DNA from: Sphaerobacter sp.
GTDB lineage: Bacteria > Chloroflexota > Chloroflexia > Thermomicrobiales > Thermomicrobiaceae
Reading direction: 5' to 3'
Assembly: GCA_029961075.1 (NCBI GenBank)
Contig: JASBVL010000002.1
Span: 1 to 64,000 of the forward strand
Length of the DNA: 64,000 nt
Shown: positions 28,686 through 39,519 of the stretch, in pieces
How the letters are laid out: each line of letters starts with the position of its first letter
Position numbering within the stretch: the stretch's first letter is position 1
The notes under the pieces: generated by a model
The model's database searches: none
What the model saw: the letters and a program-made list of their open reading frames with translations, nothing else
What the model was told of the DNA's origin: nothing
Program-made: the position numbers and the translations under genes

Positions 28686-30146
28686 TCAACGCACCCGCTT
28701 CGGCGGATAGGCCAGGGCCAGGAGCAGCCCGCAGACGAGCCAGAAGAGCGCGACCATGTGGGGGAAGCTGATGTTGAAGAAGTAGTGGTCAAACACCCCG
28801 ACGGTCAACGCCGTCGCCAGCGCCGCGAGCAGCCCGAGCGTCAGGTCCCCGGCCGCGGTCTCCCGCTGCCGGCGCCAGCAGCGCAGCCCCGCCAGGGCGA
28901 TCGCACCCACCGTGATCAGGAAGACCCCGAGGCCGAGCAGCCCGGTCCGCTCCGCGATGGTGAGGTAGATACTGGACACGCCGGTCTGCAGGGTGATCGA
29001 TGGGGCTTCGCCGAAGCCGACGCCGAACACCGGATGCGCTCGGATGATTGCCAGGGCGTTGCGGTACTCCATCAACCGCAGCCGGGTGGCGGCATCCTGC
29101 AAGGTCAGCCCCAGGTAGAGGCGGTGGATGAAGCTGGCGCCGATCCCCAGCAGCAGGGCGGCCGCCGCCAGGAGGCCGCCGGGGAGGATCAGCCAGCGAT
29201 AGCGCAGGACGGTCAGCACGGCCAGCCCCGCCGCCGCCCCGACCCAGGCGCCGCGCGACAGCGTCAGCAGCAGGGCCGCCCCGAGCAGCCCGATCGCCGG
29301 CACCGTCAGCCAGCGGGGCAGCAGCCGCTGCCGCGCGATCGCCATCGCCACCGCGAGGACGAAGGTCACCGCCAGCAGCCCGCCGAAGGAGTTGGGGTCG
29401 ACCGAGGTGGAGATCAGCCGCATCGGCCGCGCCGGGTCGTCCTCGATGTAGCGCACGATGCGATCGGACGGGTAGCCGTACGGGATCAGGCGGCTGAGCA
29501 CCCGCAGGGTCAGCCCCGGCCCGCCGGCGTACAGCGCCAGGCCGATCGCCGCGGCCGCGCTGGCGCCGAGGAGGAGCACCGCGGTCAGGCGCCGCGCGTC
29601 GGCCAGCGTGTACGTCGTGTTCCAGACGACGAAGCCCACGAGCACCGCCAGGACGAACTTGCCGTAGTCGTGGAACGTCTGCGAGGTGTAGGCGTGATGG
29701 ATCCCCAGCAGGAACGCGAAGAGGGTGAGGGCGAGCAGGAGCACGATCAGCGCCGCGGGCGCGGTCGAGACGATGCGCTCGTCGCGGCGCAGCAGCAGCC
29801 GCAGACCCCACACCCCGAGCGCGCCGATCGCCGCCGCCTCGAACAGCGTCAGGGTGAGGCCGACCCGCACCGGGATCACCGCGAAGGGCAGCAGCGTCAT
29901 CACCGCGACGACCGCCCAGACGCCCGCGCGCGGGTCACTCGACACCACCACCGCGGCGACCAGCCCGGCGAGGATCGCCGTGGCCGGGATCGGGCCCTGC
30001 GCCACCGACAGCCAGCCGATGGCGCCCGCGCCGACGACCGTGGCCAGGGCGACCAGCACCGCGGCGAGCGGCCGCGGCAGGCTCACGCTCACGCGCGGGA
30101 AGGCGGGCAAGAACGCCCGCCGATCCCGGACGGCCCGCTCCGCCAT
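28686..30146 (-). CDS. O-antigen ligase/polymerase-like membrane protein (Wzy/WaaL superfamily)
   Basis: 486 residues with about 12 hydrophobic helices and the O-antigen-ligase core: a large extracytoplasmic loop ending ALAIIRAHPVFGVGFGEAPS, the RxxxxxxA(x)IRxHPxxGxG motif that holds the functionally critical Arg and His. It would attach or polymerise surface glycans from a lipid carrier. The ATG at 30146 overlaps the stop of the M20 peptidase gene by one base (TGATG), so it is translationally coupled. No other polysaccharide genes are adjacent; a glycosyltransferase lies 4 kb away. Confidence 0.82.
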   Translation of the reverse strand: MAERAVRDRRAFLPAFPRVSVSLPRPLAAVLVALATVVGAGAIGWLSVAQGPIPATAILAGLVAAVVVSSDPRAGVWAVVAVMTLLPFAVIPVRVGLTLTLFEAAAIGALGVWGLRLLLRRDERIVSTAPAALIVLLLALTLFAFLLGIHHAYTSQTFHDYGKFVLAVLVGFVVWNTTYTLADARRLTAVLLLGASAAAAIGLALYAGGPGLTLRVLSRLIPYGYPSDRIVRYIEDDPARPMRLISTSVDPNSFGGLLAVTFVLAVAMAIARQRLLPRWLTVPAIGLLGAALLLTLSRGAWVGAAAGLAVLTVLRYRWLILPGGLLAAAALLLGIGASFIHRLYLGLTLQDAATRLRLMEYRNALAIIRAHPVFGVGFGEAPSITLQTGVSSIYLTIAERTGLLGLGVFLITVGAIALAGLRCWRRQRETAAGDLTLGLLAALATALTVGVFDHYFFNISFPHMVALFWLVCGLLLALAYPPKRVR

Positions 30147-31303
30147 CACGGCCGCGCCGGTGCCTGCATCAGCAGCGCCGCGACGAGCGCCAATCGCTCC
30201 GGCACCGTCTCCAGATCCACCCACTCGTCCACACTGTGCGCGTGCTGCCCGACCGGCCCCAGCGAGTCGAGGGTGGACACGCCGAGCGCCGCGGTGAAGT
30301 TCCCGTCACTGCCGCCGCCGCTGGTCAGCTCCTGGAACTCCAGGCCCAGCCCCTCGACGATGCCGCGCGCCACATCCAGCAGCGCGGCGGTCCCGGGGAC
30401 CTTCTCCATCGGCGGGCGGTTCAGCCCCCCGGTCAGGACCGTCTCGGTGTCCGGCACCCAGCGGCGCTCGGCGAGCGCCACCATCGCCGCGTGCACCCGC
30501 TCCGCCTCGGCGCGGGTCGGCACGCGGACGTCCACCTCCACCACGGCGTGGTCGGCGATGACGTTGCGCCGCGACCCGCCCCGCATCACGTTGGCCGAGA
30601 CCGTCGTCCCGACCGCGGGGTCATTCAACTCGTGCATCGCGATGATCTTGTGCGCCAACTCCAGGTTGGCGTTGCGCCCGTCCTGCGGTGCGGCCCCGGC
30701 GTGCGCGGCCCGGCCCCGCACCGTCAGCTCGTACATCCCGACACCCTTGCGCGTCGCCAGGACGCCGCCGGGCGCCCGTCCCGGCTCCAGCACGAAGACG
30801 GCGTCCATCCGGCTGGCCTCCGACTCGATCAAGCCGCGCGAGGTCGGCGAGCCGATCTCCTCGTCGGCATTGGCCACGAAGGTGATCTCGGCGAAGTCGT
30901 CGAAGCCCAGATCGCGGAGCAGGCGCAGCGCGTAGTAGCCGAGGATCAGCCCGCCCTTCATGTCCATCGTCGCCGGACCGTACCCCCGGCCATCGCGCAC
31001 CGTGAACGGCCGCTCGGCAACGGTCCCAGCGGGATAGACCGTATCGAAGTGGCCGAGCAGCATCAGCCGGCGGGTGCCCGCACCGCGCAGCGTGGCGGTA
31101 AAGTTGTCCCCCAGGTCGGCATGGGGATGGACCGTGATCTCGCAGCCGAGCCCGGCGAGGAGGTCCCGCAGGAGTGCCCCGGCCTGGTCCACGCCGGCCT
31201 TATCGAACGTGCCGCTGTCGATGTTGACGATGCGCTCCAGGTCGCGCACGTAGTCGCCGTGGTAGGCGGCTGCCCGCCTCCGGATCTCGTCCAGCGTCGT
31301 CAT
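30146..31303 (-). CDS. M20-family metallopeptidase (carboxypeptidase G2/ArgE-like)
   Basis: 385 residues. Zinc ligands are visible in LLGHFDTV (His), GPATMDMKGG (bridging Asp), NADEEIGS (catalytic Glu plus ligand Glu), VLEPGRA (Glu) and, near the end, QHAHSVDEWV (His). A dimerisation lid (RKGVGMYELTVRGRAAHAG) sits between. It hydrolyses N-acyl amino acids or C-terminal residues. The ATG at 31303 follows GGAGGAGATGCG. It is the first gene of the operon leading to the O-antigen-ligase-like gene. Confidence 0.9.
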   Translation of the reverse strand: MTTLDEIRRRAAAYHGDYVRDLERIVNIDSGTFDKAGVDQAGALLRDLLAGLGCEITVHPHADLGDNFTATLRGAGTRRLMLLGHFDTVYPAGTVAERPFTVRDGRGYGPATMDMKGGLILGYYALRLLRDLGFDDFAEITFVANADEEIGSPTSRGLIESEASRMDAVFVLEPGRAPGGVLATRKGVGMYELTVRGRAAHAGAAPQDGRNANLELAHKIIAMHELNDPAVGTTVSANVMRGGSRRNVIADHAVVEVDVRVPTRAEAERVHAAMVALAERRWVPDTETVLTGGLNRPPMEKVPGTAALLDVARGIVEGLGLEFQELTSGGGSDGNFTAALGVSTLDSLGPVGQHAHSVDEWVDLETVPERLALVAALLMQAPARP

Positions 31304-31537
31304 CGCATCTCCTCCACGCCCGGCCTGCACCCTCGCCGATCCGAACCGGCCCGCGCTCGAACGTCGCGGTCCGCCGCTGCCGGCGCTGGCGTCGTCCCAG
31401 ACCTCAGCCTCAGACGGCACCGGCGGAGGCCGCGCGTGCACCGCGCGTGCGACCCAGCCAGGATCGCCTCCGAGATGGTAGCGCATGTACGAGGGATACG
31501 GTCATCTTGACGGGTGGCGGATGAGGTCGGCGCGCTG
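31304..31537. other. non-coding stretch upstream of the M20 peptidase gene
   Basis: GC-rich, with no coherent protein in any frame. It should hold the promoter of the leftward peptidase operon; TGCGC-TACCAT on the minus strand near 31470 is the only weak candidate seen. No tRNA or riboswitch was recognised. Confidence 0.4.
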
Positions 31538-31835
31538 GCAGACGTCACACGTCATGCGTCATGGGTATGGCGTACTGCGTATTGCGTGGTGCGTATTGCG
31601 TGGTGCGTCGGCCCTCACCCCCAGCCCCTCTCCCAACGTTGGGAGAGGGGGGACGAGGCTTCACCGTCACCCGCTCTCCCACCAGGGGAGAGGGGAGACA
31701 CCGGAAGACGGAGTACAGACCATACTCCGCATCACGCCAGCCGGAACACGCAACACCAACCACGGACTACGCACTACGACACACGCATCACGCATCACGC
31801 ATCACCCACCACGGCTGACGTGTGACGCCTGACGT
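31538..31835. repeat. composite intergenic repeat, copy B (longest)
   Basis: Left arm with repeated GCGTATTGCGTGGT units, then CCTCACCCCCAGCCCC and a perfect hairpin CCCCTCTCCCAACGTTGGGA...GGGG, a second hairpin-like block CTCTCCCACCAGGGGAGAG, then a right arm with CGGAACACGCAACACC, ACGCATCACGCATCACGCAT triplets and GGCTGACGTGTGACGCCTGA. It ends 16 bases before the moaA stop codon. Confidence 0.65.
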
Positions 31836-31851
31836 CCGACGTTCCTCCGCC

Positions 31852-32901
<1,050 letters not shown>

Positions 32902-33067
32902 CTGTCGTCCTTCCGCCGGCCCCACGGACCGTCACTCGCTGCTGGCGCCTCCGGTGGCCGATCCCCGCTGCTGCCACGATCTGCAACGCTACGACTACCA
33001 TACCAAGGCTACCAGACATTCGCAACGCTTCGGTTGCGGATCTCCGCGGCCGGGGGCGATGCCCGCC

Positions 33068-33763
33068 TCAGCGTCGCATCTTGATGACCTTGAACGCCTC
33101 CGCCAGCGGGATGCCCTCGGGCCGCCCCACCTCGGCCGCCCGCTCCCGCACGCGCTCCTCCAGATCCTCGGCCGTCCCCACCTGGCTGACGTGCGCCCGC
33201 AGCGCGTTGATCTTGGCCTCGAAGGTATCGCTGATGTCGATGAAGGTGTCGGGGTACTCCGCGCCGAAGAGCCACAGCTCCGCCACCTTGTGCGGCTCCA
33301 GCCCCGCCTCCAGGTGCTCCGGAAAGTAGAGCGGGTCGCGCGCGGTCGGATAGACCGAGTCGACCGTGGTGATCCCCACCGCGCGGTGATCGGGGTGGAG
33401 CGAGTAGGGGCGGAACGGGTCGTGGGTGATGACGATGTCCGGCCGGTGCTTCCGGATCTGGCGCACGATCTTCTCCCGGAAGTTGAGGTCCGGCATCAGC
33501 TCACCGTCGGGGAGCCGCAGGAACTCGATCTGACTCACCCCCAGGCGCCGGCACGCTTCGCGCTCCTCCTCCTCGCGCAGCGCCGCCAGCTCCGCCGAGG
33601 AGATGTCGCGGCGCGCGGTCCCCTTGTCGCCCGAGGTGCACTGCACCAGCACCACCTCGCGGCCCTCCGCGACGAACTTGGCCACCGTCCCGGCCGAACT
33701 GAACTCCATGTCGTCGGGATGGGCAACCACGACCATGACGCGCCGGTACTCTTCAGCGCTCAT
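33068..33763 (-). CDS. PIG-L/LmbE-family N-acetylglucosaminyl deacetylase
   Basis: 231 residues. Zinc-site motifs AHPDDMEF (His, Asp, Asp) near the N-terminus and SLHPDHRAVG (second His) are intact. Family members deacetylate GlcNAc conjugates (mycothiol or bacillithiol precursors, GlcNAc-PI) or amide antibiotics. No mycothiol or bacillithiol ligase is nearby, so the substrate is open. The ATG at 33763 is chosen because residues upstream are low-complexity; the AAGG next to it is too close to be a good ribosome site and GGAAGG lies further up. Confidence 0.86.
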   Translation of the reverse strand: MSAEEYRRVMVVVAHPDDMEFSSAGTVAKFVAEGREVVLVQCTSGDKGTARRDISSAELAALREEEEREACRRLGVSQIEFLRLPDGELMPDLNFREKIVRQIRKHRPDIVITHDPFRPYSLHPDHRAVGITTVDSVYPTARDPLYFPEHLEAGLEPHKVAELWLFGAEYPDTFIDISDTFEAKINALRAHVSQVGTAEDLEERVRERAAEVGRPEGIPLAEAFKVIKMRR

Positions 33764-33965
33764 CCTTGTACCCCACACACCTTCCTGCTCGCCGTGCCGT
33801 CTGCTGCCTAGGACTATCCGTCCCGAACGCCACGCCGTCAAGGCGAGCGCCCCCGGGCGAACCGGGGGCGCGCCTGCCGGCGGGCGGGGCCTTCCCGCCG
33901 CGGCCTACAACCACGGCAGCGCCGTCAGCGTACAATGACGTCCAAGAGGGGGAGGGATGCGACGC

Positions 33966-35315
33966 GTGACGGTAAAGGTCGCCCGGTTCAATCGGCCACT
34001 TCGGGTGCTGATGATCGCGCCCACATCCTTCTTCGCCGACTACGGCTGCCATGTCCGCATCTATGAAGAGACGCGAGCGCTCCAGGCACAGGGCCATCAC
34101 GTCACGATCTGCACCTATCACAACGGCAGCGACATGCCAGGCCTCGTGATACGCCGCTCGCTCGACGTCCCCTGGCGGAAGCGCGTCGTGGTCGGCTCGT
34201 CGCGCCACAAGCTGTACCTCGACGCGGTCCTCTCGCTGGAGGTCCTGCGCACGGCCCTGCGCGAGCGACCCGACCTCATCCACGCCCACCTGCACGAGGG
34301 CGCCTTGATTGGCGGCGTGCTCGCCCGCCTGATCCGGCGGCCACTGGTGTTCGACTACCAGGGCAGCCTCACCGAGGAGATGCTCGACCACGGCTTCCTC
34401 CGGCGCAACGGGCGGCTGCAAGCCGCCGTCCGGGCCCTGGAGCACTGCATCGACCGCCTGCCCGACCGGATCATCACCAGCAGCGACAACGCGCGGCAGC
34501 GCCTGCTCCAGCGCGGCCACCCGCCCGAGCGGCTGACGACCGTGCTCGACGCCGTGGACACCGATCGGTTCTCGCCCGCGGCGGTCACCGACGCCGAGCG
34601 GCAGGAGCTGCGGCGCCTCTTCGGCATCCCGGAGGGGGCGCGCGTCATCGTCTACCTGGGCCTCCTCGCCCCCTATCAAGGCGCCGACCTGCTGCTCGAC
34701 GCCGCACACCGGGTTCTAACGCAGGAGCCGGACGCCTTCTTCCTGGTCATGGGCTTCCCCGGCAACGAACGCTACCGCTTGCTGGCCGAAGCGCGCGGGC
34801 TTGGGCACCGGATGAGCTTTCCCGGCCGCATCCCCTATGCCGCCGCCCATCGCTACCTCGCCCTGGGCGAGGTGGCCGTCGCGCCGAAGATGTCACTCAC
34901 CGAGGGGAACGGCAAGCTCTACAACTACATGGCGATGGGCCTGCCCGTCGTCGCCTTCGACGCGCCCGCCAACCGGGAGATCCTCGGCGACCTCGGGGTC
35001 TACGCGCCACACGGCGACGCCGCCGCCTTCGCCGATCAGATCCTGTGGCTGCTCCGCCATCCCGCGCAGGCCGCGGCGCTCGGCGTCCAACTGCGCGAGC
35101 GCGCCGTCACCCACCTCTCCTGGCGCAGCCGCGTACGCGAGCTGTTGGAGGTCTACCATGCAGTCCTGGCCGGCTCACCGGTGGTCGCCCCGGCCACCGG
35201 CGAGGCCGGAGCGCCGATTGCCGACCACGGCAACGGCCGTATCGTCGCGACGGCGGCGATCGACGAGGAGACCGGCGCCGCACAGGCACCGGCCGGGCAC
35301 CGGCGGCTGCGATAG
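33966..35315 (+). CDS. GT4-family glycosyltransferase
   Basis: About 449 residues, GT-B fold. The N-terminal half shows VLMIAPTSFFADYGCHVRIY and LIHAHLHEGALIGG; the C-terminal half shows VIVYLGLLAPYQGADLLLDA and the nucleotide-sugar site KMSLTEGNGKLYNYMAMGLPVV. The order fits retaining transferases that build surface glycans or glycolipids in the cytosol. The GTG at 33966 is preferred because GGGGAGGG ends 9 bases before it; an ATG at 33957 directly abuts that sequence. TACAAT at 33931-33936 is a plausible -10. The last 50 residues are low-complexity. Confidence 0.85.
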   Translation: MTVKVARFNRPLRVLMIAPTSFFADYGCHVRIYEETRALQAQGHHVTICTYHNGSDMPGLVIRRSLDVPWRKRVVVGSSRHKLYLDAVLSLEVLRTALRERPDLIHAHLHEGALIGGVLARLIRRPLVFDYQGSLTEEMLDHGFLRRNGRLQAAVRALEHCIDRLPDRIITSSDNARQRLLQRGHPPERLTTVLDAVDTDRFSPAAVTDAERQELRRLFGIPEGARVIVYLGLLAPYQGADLLLDAAHRVLTQEPDAFFLVMGFPGNERYRLLAEARGLGHRMSFPGRIPYAAAHRYLALGEVAVAPKMSLTEGNGKLYNYMAMGLPVVAFDAPANREILGDLGVYAPHGDAAAFADQILWLLRHPAQAAALGVQLRERAVTHLSWRSRVRELLEVYHAVLAGSPVVAPATGEAGAPIADHGNGRIVATAAIDEETGAAQAPAGHRRLR

Positions 35316-35322
35316 CCCCCCA

Positions 35323-35363
35323 CGGCCCCGCCGGTGCGCGTCCGGCGGCCGAGGGCGGGGCCG
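35323..35363. terminator. GC hairpin between convergent genes
   Basis: A 10-bp stem CGGCCCCGCC (35323-35332) with GGCGGGGCCG (35354-35363) between the glycosyltransferase stop and the stop of the leftward TIM-barrel gene. There is no T-run on either side; it could serve both directions weakly. Confidence 0.4.
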
Positions 35364-35370
35364 CGCGCCC

Positions 35371-36270
35371 CTAGCGGCGGGAGAGCCGCGCCACGATGGC
35401 GCCGACCCGCCGATAGCTCTCGCCCAGCAACTCCCACGGGTCGCCCAGGCGTGCGGCGCAGCGCCAGCGCACCTCCATGGTGATTGACGGCAGGCGACCG
35501 GTACGGGCCAGGGCCGCGAGCTGCTCGGCGACGGGCACCCGGCCAAGCAGCGGCGGGTAGTGCGACGCCCCGTCGTCACCGAGGTCGTGCGCGTGGACGT
35601 GGACCACGCGCGCCAGGAAGTCGGCGTCCGGCACCGTGGTCCACCCGGCCTCGTGCGCGGCGTTCTCGCAGTCGTGCGCCAGATCCCAGCAGATGCCGAC
35701 GCGCGGGGAATCGACCGCGCGCACCAGCGCCAGGACGCCGTCCCGGGAGCGGGCCGTGGCGGTGGGCCGGTCCGGCTTCATCGCCCCCAACTCCAACGCG
35801 ATGAGCACCTCGCCGGGCAGTCGCTCGGCCTCTTCCGCCAGCCAGGCGAGCAGCTCGACGGTCGCCTGGCGGTTGTCAGCGTAGCTGCGGGCGGGATCAC
35901 CCGCTCCGTGGAGGACGAGGACGGCCCGCCCCTGCTCCGCGGCCAGGTCGCGCAGCACCCGGAAGAGCGGGGCGTACTCCCGCTTGAGCGCGTCGGGATC
36001 GTCGAGCCAACGGTGCGTCGCGAAGCGCGGATCGAGCGAGACATGCACCTGCACCGCGATCCCGGCGTCGCGGTAGCGTCGGAGCACGCGCTCCCAGTCC
36101 TCCGCCAGCAGGTGCACGCGTGCGGTGCGCTCGTCGGCCGGGCCGTGGTGCAACACCACCTCGGTCGCGGTGGCGCCCCAGGCGCGCAGGCGCTCGAGGT
36201 AGGCGTCCAGTCGCGGCGGGTCGCCCTGGTACCAGCGCGGCGCGCTGCTATTGCCCAGCAGCGCCGTCAC
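35371..36270 (-). CDS. xylose-isomerase-like TIM-barrel protein
   Basis: 299 residues. Barrel-strand motifs with likely metal ligands: VVLHHGPADE, VLVLHGAGD, LIALELGAMK (Glu), VGICWDLAHD (Asp, His), VVHVHAHDLGDD (His, Asp) and ITMEVRW (Glu). These match the AP-endonuclease-2/sugar-phosphate isomerase superfamily; substrate unknown. The ATG at 36270 overlaps the end of hisS by 23 bases, so the gene is translated from the hisS mRNA. Confidence 0.78.
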   Translation of the reverse strand: MTALLGNSSAPRWYQGDPPRLDAYLERLRAWGATATEVVLHHGPADERTARVHLLAEDWERVLRRYRDAGIAVQVHVSLDPRFATHRWLDDPDALKREYAPLFRVLRDLAAEQGRAVLVLHGAGDPARSYADNRQATVELLAWLAEEAERLPGEVLIALELGAMKPDRPTATARSRDGVLALVRAVDSPRVGICWDLAHDCENAAHEAGWTTVPDADFLARVVHVHAHDLGDDGASHYPPLLGRVPVAEQLAALARTGRLPSITMEVRWRCAARLGDPWELLGESYRRVGAIVARLSRR

Positions 36271-37615
36271 CGCTCCGCTCCTGCTTCAGCAGCCGGTCGA
36301 TCGTCTCGGCAGCCGCGCTCACCGGCACCGTGACCTGCTCGCCGCTCGCCATGACCCGCAGGTTGACCGTCCCGGCCGCGATCTCGTCGGGGCCGAGGAA
36401 GGCCACCAGCGGGATCCCCTTGCGGTCGGCGTACTGCACCTGGCGGCGCAGGTCCCGCCGCTCGCCCAGGTAGATCTCGGCGTTGACCTCGCCGGCGCGG
36501 AGCTGGCTGACGAGGCTGAGGGAGGCCTCCAGTCCCTCGTCACTGAAGACCGTGACCAGCACCTCGGACACCGTGCGCGGCTGGGGCAGCAGGTGCAGCT
36601 CCTGGATCACGTCGATGATGCGCTCGAGGCCGAGCGAGGCGCCCGTGGCCGGGATGTCTTCACCGAGGAACATGCCGATCAGGTGGTCATAGCGGCCAGC
36701 GCCACCGAGCGAGCCGATGTTCGGCTCCTTCACCATGGCCTCGAACACCGGCCCGGTGTAGTAGTCCAGCCCCCGGGCCAGTGACAGGTCCAACTGGTAG
36801 TGCGCGGGGTCCGCGTTCAGCTCGCCGAGGTAGCGGAAGAGGTTTTCCAGGTCGGCGATCCCCTCCTCGGCCAGTTGGTTGCCGGCCAGCCGGCGACGGA
36901 GCTCCGCCAGCACCTCCGCCGGCTCACCCTCCAGTGCGACCAGGTCCAGCACACGGTCGGCCGCCTCAGGCGGGATGCCGTGATTGACCATCTCGGCATG
37001 CACCCCGTCGCGCCCGATCTTGGCCAGCTTGTCGATCGCCCGGTGGATCGTCGCGGCCTGCGCCTCCGGCACGCCGGCGACCTGCGCCATGCTCTGGAGC
37101 AGCTTGCGGTGGTTGATGTGCACCACGAAGTTGGGCATGTTGACCGCCGACAGCGCGTCGATCCAGACCATGATCACCTCGGCGTCGGCCAGCATCGACG
37201 CCGTGCCGACGATGTCCACGTCGCACTGCCAGAACTGGCGGTAGCGCCCGCGCTGCGGGCGGTCGGCCCGGAAGACCGGCTCGATGTGGTAACGCTTGAA
37301 GGGGAAGACCAGCTCATGCCGGTGGGTGGCGACGAAGCGCGCCAGCGGGACCGTCAGGTCGTAGCGCAGCCCGACCTCGCGCCCGCCGCGATCCTGGAAG
37401 TGGTAGATCAGCTTCTCGTCTTCGCCATACTTTCCGGTCAGGACGTCCAGATATTCGAGCACCGGCGTCTCAATGGGCTCGAACCCGTAGCGCTCGAAGA
37501 CGCGCCGGAAGGTGCCGATGACGTGCTGGCGGAGCACCATCTGCTGGGGGAGCAGGTCTCGCATCCCCTTGAGGACCTGGGGCGTTCGCGCCGGCCGGTC
37601 ACCAGTCCGCGCCAT
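36248..37615 (-). CDS. hisS: histidyl-tRNA synthetase
   Basis: 455 residues, class II aminoacyl-tRNA synthetase. Motif 1 around FEPIETPVLEYLDVL, motif 2 FRADRPQRGRYRQFWQCDVD, the histidine-A box ARGLDYYTG, GGAGRYDHLIG, motif 3 ATGASLGLERI, and a C-terminal anticodon-binding domain (ADRKGIPLVAFLGPDE). It charges tRNA-His. The ATG at 37615 is preferred because GGAAGG lies 9 bases upstream; the ATG at 37624 directly abuts it. TGG-TATCAT (37657-37662, minus strand) may be the -10. Confidence 0.95.
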   Translation of the reverse strand: MARTGDRPARTPQVLKGMRDLLPQQMVLRQHVIGTFRRVFERYGFEPIETPVLEYLDVLTGKYGEDEKLIYHFQDRGGREVGLRYDLTVPLARFVATHRHELVFPFKRYHIEPVFRADRPQRGRYRQFWQCDVDIVGTASMLADAEVIMVWIDALSAVNMPNFVVHINHRKLLQSMAQVAGVPEAQAATIHRAIDKLAKIGRDGVHAEMVNHGIPPEAADRVLDLVALEGEPAEVLAELRRRLAGNQLAEEGIADLENLFRYLGELNADPAHYQLDLSLARGLDYYTGPVFEAMVKEPNIGSLGGAGRYDHLIGMFLGEDIPATGASLGLERIIDVIQELHLLPQPRTVSEVLVTVFSDEGLEASLSLVSQLRAGEVNAEIYLGERRDLRRQVQYADRKGIPLVAFLGPDEIAAGTVNLRVMASGEQVTVPVSAAAETIDRLLKQERSGDGAAGQ

Positions 37616-37722
37616 CGTCTCCATCCTTCCGCACACGCCATCGTCACGCCGGGTGGATGATACCAAAGGTGCCCGCCGGGCCAGCGCCGCGCCCAATCCG
37701 TCTTGGCGGTGGGCGTGTGCTG

Positions 37723-37748
37723 GTAGGGGCGGGCCTTGTGCCCGCCCG
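37723..37748. repeat. 26-base palindromic repeat, copy 1
   Basis: GTAGGGGCGGGCCTTGTGCC followed by CGCCCG; GGGCGGGC and GCCCGCCC form the arms. A second copy at 58523-58548 differs by one base. The surrounding 37750-37850 also has a fragment similar to the other repeat family (CACGGACTACGCG, CGCAATACGGGA). Confidence 0.65.
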
Positions 37749-37907
37749 CGTGACTGCGAGGCCGAGGCCAGGCTCCGGCTGCTCCGGGCGGGATACAGCC
37801 CGCGATCCGGGGCACGGACTACGCGATCCGCAATACGGGACAGGACACCCGCCCCCGCGAACCCGCCGTCGGGTTGCCAGGCGCACTGCTGGGCCTGGGG
37901 GTGCTCC

Positions 37908-38417
37908 CTACTTCCGGAGCTCGTACACCATGTGCGCGAGCTCGGGGACGATCAGCTTGTCCATCGCCAGGGCCACTGCGTGGCTCGACCCCGGCGTGAG
38001 GAAGATGAGGGTGCCGCGATAGACGCCGGCCGTCGCACGGGAGAGCATGGCCGCCGCGCCGATCTCGGCATAGCTCAGCATGCGGAACAGCTCGCCGAAC
38101 CCGTCCAGGCGCTTCTCCAACCGGCTGGCGACGACGTCGTAGGTCGTATCGCGGCGCGCGATGCCGGTGCCGCCGTTCAGGATGATCGCGTCGCAGCCGC
38201 TGGCCTCGGCCAGCTCATCCAGCAGCGGGCCAATGCGGTCCGGCTCGTCGGGCACAATGCGGTAGTCCACCACGGCGTGCCCCGCGGCGGTGAGGCGCTC
38301 GCGGATCAGCGCCCCGCTGCGATCCGTTGCTGGCGTCCGGGTATCGCTGACCGTGATCACCGCGCAGCGGACCGCCGCGGGTGCCTGCGCGCGGTGCTCC
38401 TCCGTCGATCGGCTCAT
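37908..38417 (-). CDS. molybdopterin adenylyltransferase-like MogA/MoaB
   Basis: 169 residues, MoCF-biosynthesis fold. Visible are [20 protein letters not shown], the [13 protein letters not shown] loop that binds molybdopterin, and the late [14 protein letters not shown] segment. It adenylates molybdopterin before metal insertion; MoaB-type and MogA-type cannot be told apart from sequence alone. GGGAGGG lies 7 bases before the ATG at 38417. It is the last gene of the rplS-rnhB-yraN group. Confidence 0.87.
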   Translation of the reverse strand: MSRSTEEHRAQAPAAVRCAVITVSDTRTPATDRSGALIRERLTAAGHAVVDYRIVPDEPDRIGPLLDELAEASGCDAIILNGGTGIARRDTTYDVVASRLEKRLDGFGELFRMLSYAEIGAAAMLSRATAGVYRGTLIFLTPGSSHAVALAMDKLIVPELAHMVYELRK

Positions 38418-38434
38418 GATCCCGCCCTCCCCGG

Positions 38435-38803
38435 CTACCCGGTCTGATAGGCGTCGGGCACATGGGTGACGCGCTCGACCGCGCCGCGCGCGTCCAGGGT
38501 GATGGCCACCAGGTCGACGCGCCACACCCGCTCGCTGTGCTCCGGGTGGGCGGCGACGAACTCCTCGCCCAGCGCGAGCAGGCGCTCCGCCTTGGCCGGG
38601 TCGACCGCTTCCTCGGCCGCGCCGAAGCGCGCGCCCCGGCGCGTCTTGACCTCGACCAGGACCAGCACGTCGCCGTCGAGCGCGACCAGGTCCACCTCGC
38701 CCGACGCGCCGCGCCACTGGCGCGCCAGCACCCGCCAGCCGCGCCGGGTGACGTAGTGCTCGGCGAACCGCTCGCCAGCGTCGCCCAAGCGCCGGCGGTG
38801 CAT
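38435..38803 (-). CDS. YraN family (UPF0102) nuclease-like protein
   Basis: 122 residues. It has the restriction-endonuclease-like core [21 protein letters not shown] (E-x-D...ExK), near [19 protein letters not shown], characteristic of YraN. Function is still not established in the family; it almost always follows rnhB, as here. Its ATG overlaps the rnhB stop by one base (TGATG). Confidence 0.88.
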   Translation of the reverse strand: MHRRRLGDAGERFAEHYVTRRGWRVLARQWRGASGEVDLVALDGDVLVLVEVKTRRGARFGAAEEAVDPAKAERLLALGEEFVAAHPEHSERVWRVDLVAITLDARGAVERVTHVPDAYQTG

Positions 38804-39501
38804 CAGCGCGGCTCCAGGAGCTGCCCCGCGAGCAGCTCCCGCACGGGGGCGAAGGTGCGACGGTGGTGCGGGGTCGGTCCGGCCCGCCGCAGCGCGGCCA
38901 GGTGCTCCTCGGTGCCGTAGCCGGCGTTCCGATCCCAGCCATACTCCGGGTGGCGCCGCGCCAGCCGCGCCATGAGGTGGTCGCGCACGACCTTGGCCAG
39001 GATCGAGGCACAGGCGATCGACAGGCACGTAGCATCGCCCTTGACCACGGCGGTGGCGCGCTCGGGGTCCAGCTCCGGCAGCGGGTGGCCGTCGTAGAGC
39101 ACGTGGTCCCAGGCCCCCAAGCGCGCCAGCGCCCGTTGCATCGCGAGGGCGCTGGCGACGCGGACGTTGAGGCGGTCCACCTCGCGATGCGAGGCCGCGC
39201 CGATGCCGACCGCGATCGCCACCCGGCGAATCTCCGCCGCCAGGCGCTCCCGCTGGCGGCCCGACAGGGTCTTCGAGTCGCGCACGCCCGGGATGTCCTC
39301 GAGGCCGGGCGGGAGAATGCAGGCGGCCGCCACGACCGGCCCGGCGACGCAGCCGCGGCCCACCTCGTCGACCCCCGCGACCCGGCGCAGCCCGCGCGCC
39401 CAGAGCGTCGCTTCGATCGCCGCGGTCGGTCGGCCCGCATCGGGCACCGAAAGCACAGGAGCGGTGCTCGCGCACCGCTCCGACGCTTGCTCGCTCCTCA
39501 T
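38803..39501 (-). CDS. rnhB: ribonuclease HII
   Basis: About 232 residues. The first catalytic motif is [13 protein letters not shown] (Asp, Glu), then [10 protein letters not shown], the third Asp in LYDGHPLP, and [11 protein letters not shown] with the fourth. The enzyme removes ribonucleotides from DNA and RNA-DNA hybrids. The ATG at 39501 or a GTG at 39513 could be the start; no strong ribosome site separates them. It follows rplS by less than 20 bases, the standard rplS-rnhB-yraN order. Confidence 0.92.
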   Translation of the reverse strand: MRSEQASERCASTAPVLSVPDAGRPTAAIEATLWARGLRRVAGVDEVGRGCVAGPVVAAACILPPGLEDIPGVRDSKTLSGRQRERLAAEIRRVAIAVGIGAASHREVDRLNVRVASALAMQRALARLGAWDHVLYDGHPLPELDPERATAVVKGDATCLSIACASILAKVVRDHLMARLARRHPEYGWDRNAGYGTEEHLAALRRAGPTPHHRRTFAPVRELLAGQLLEPR

Positions 39502-39519
39502 GGCCCCGTGCACCGCCGG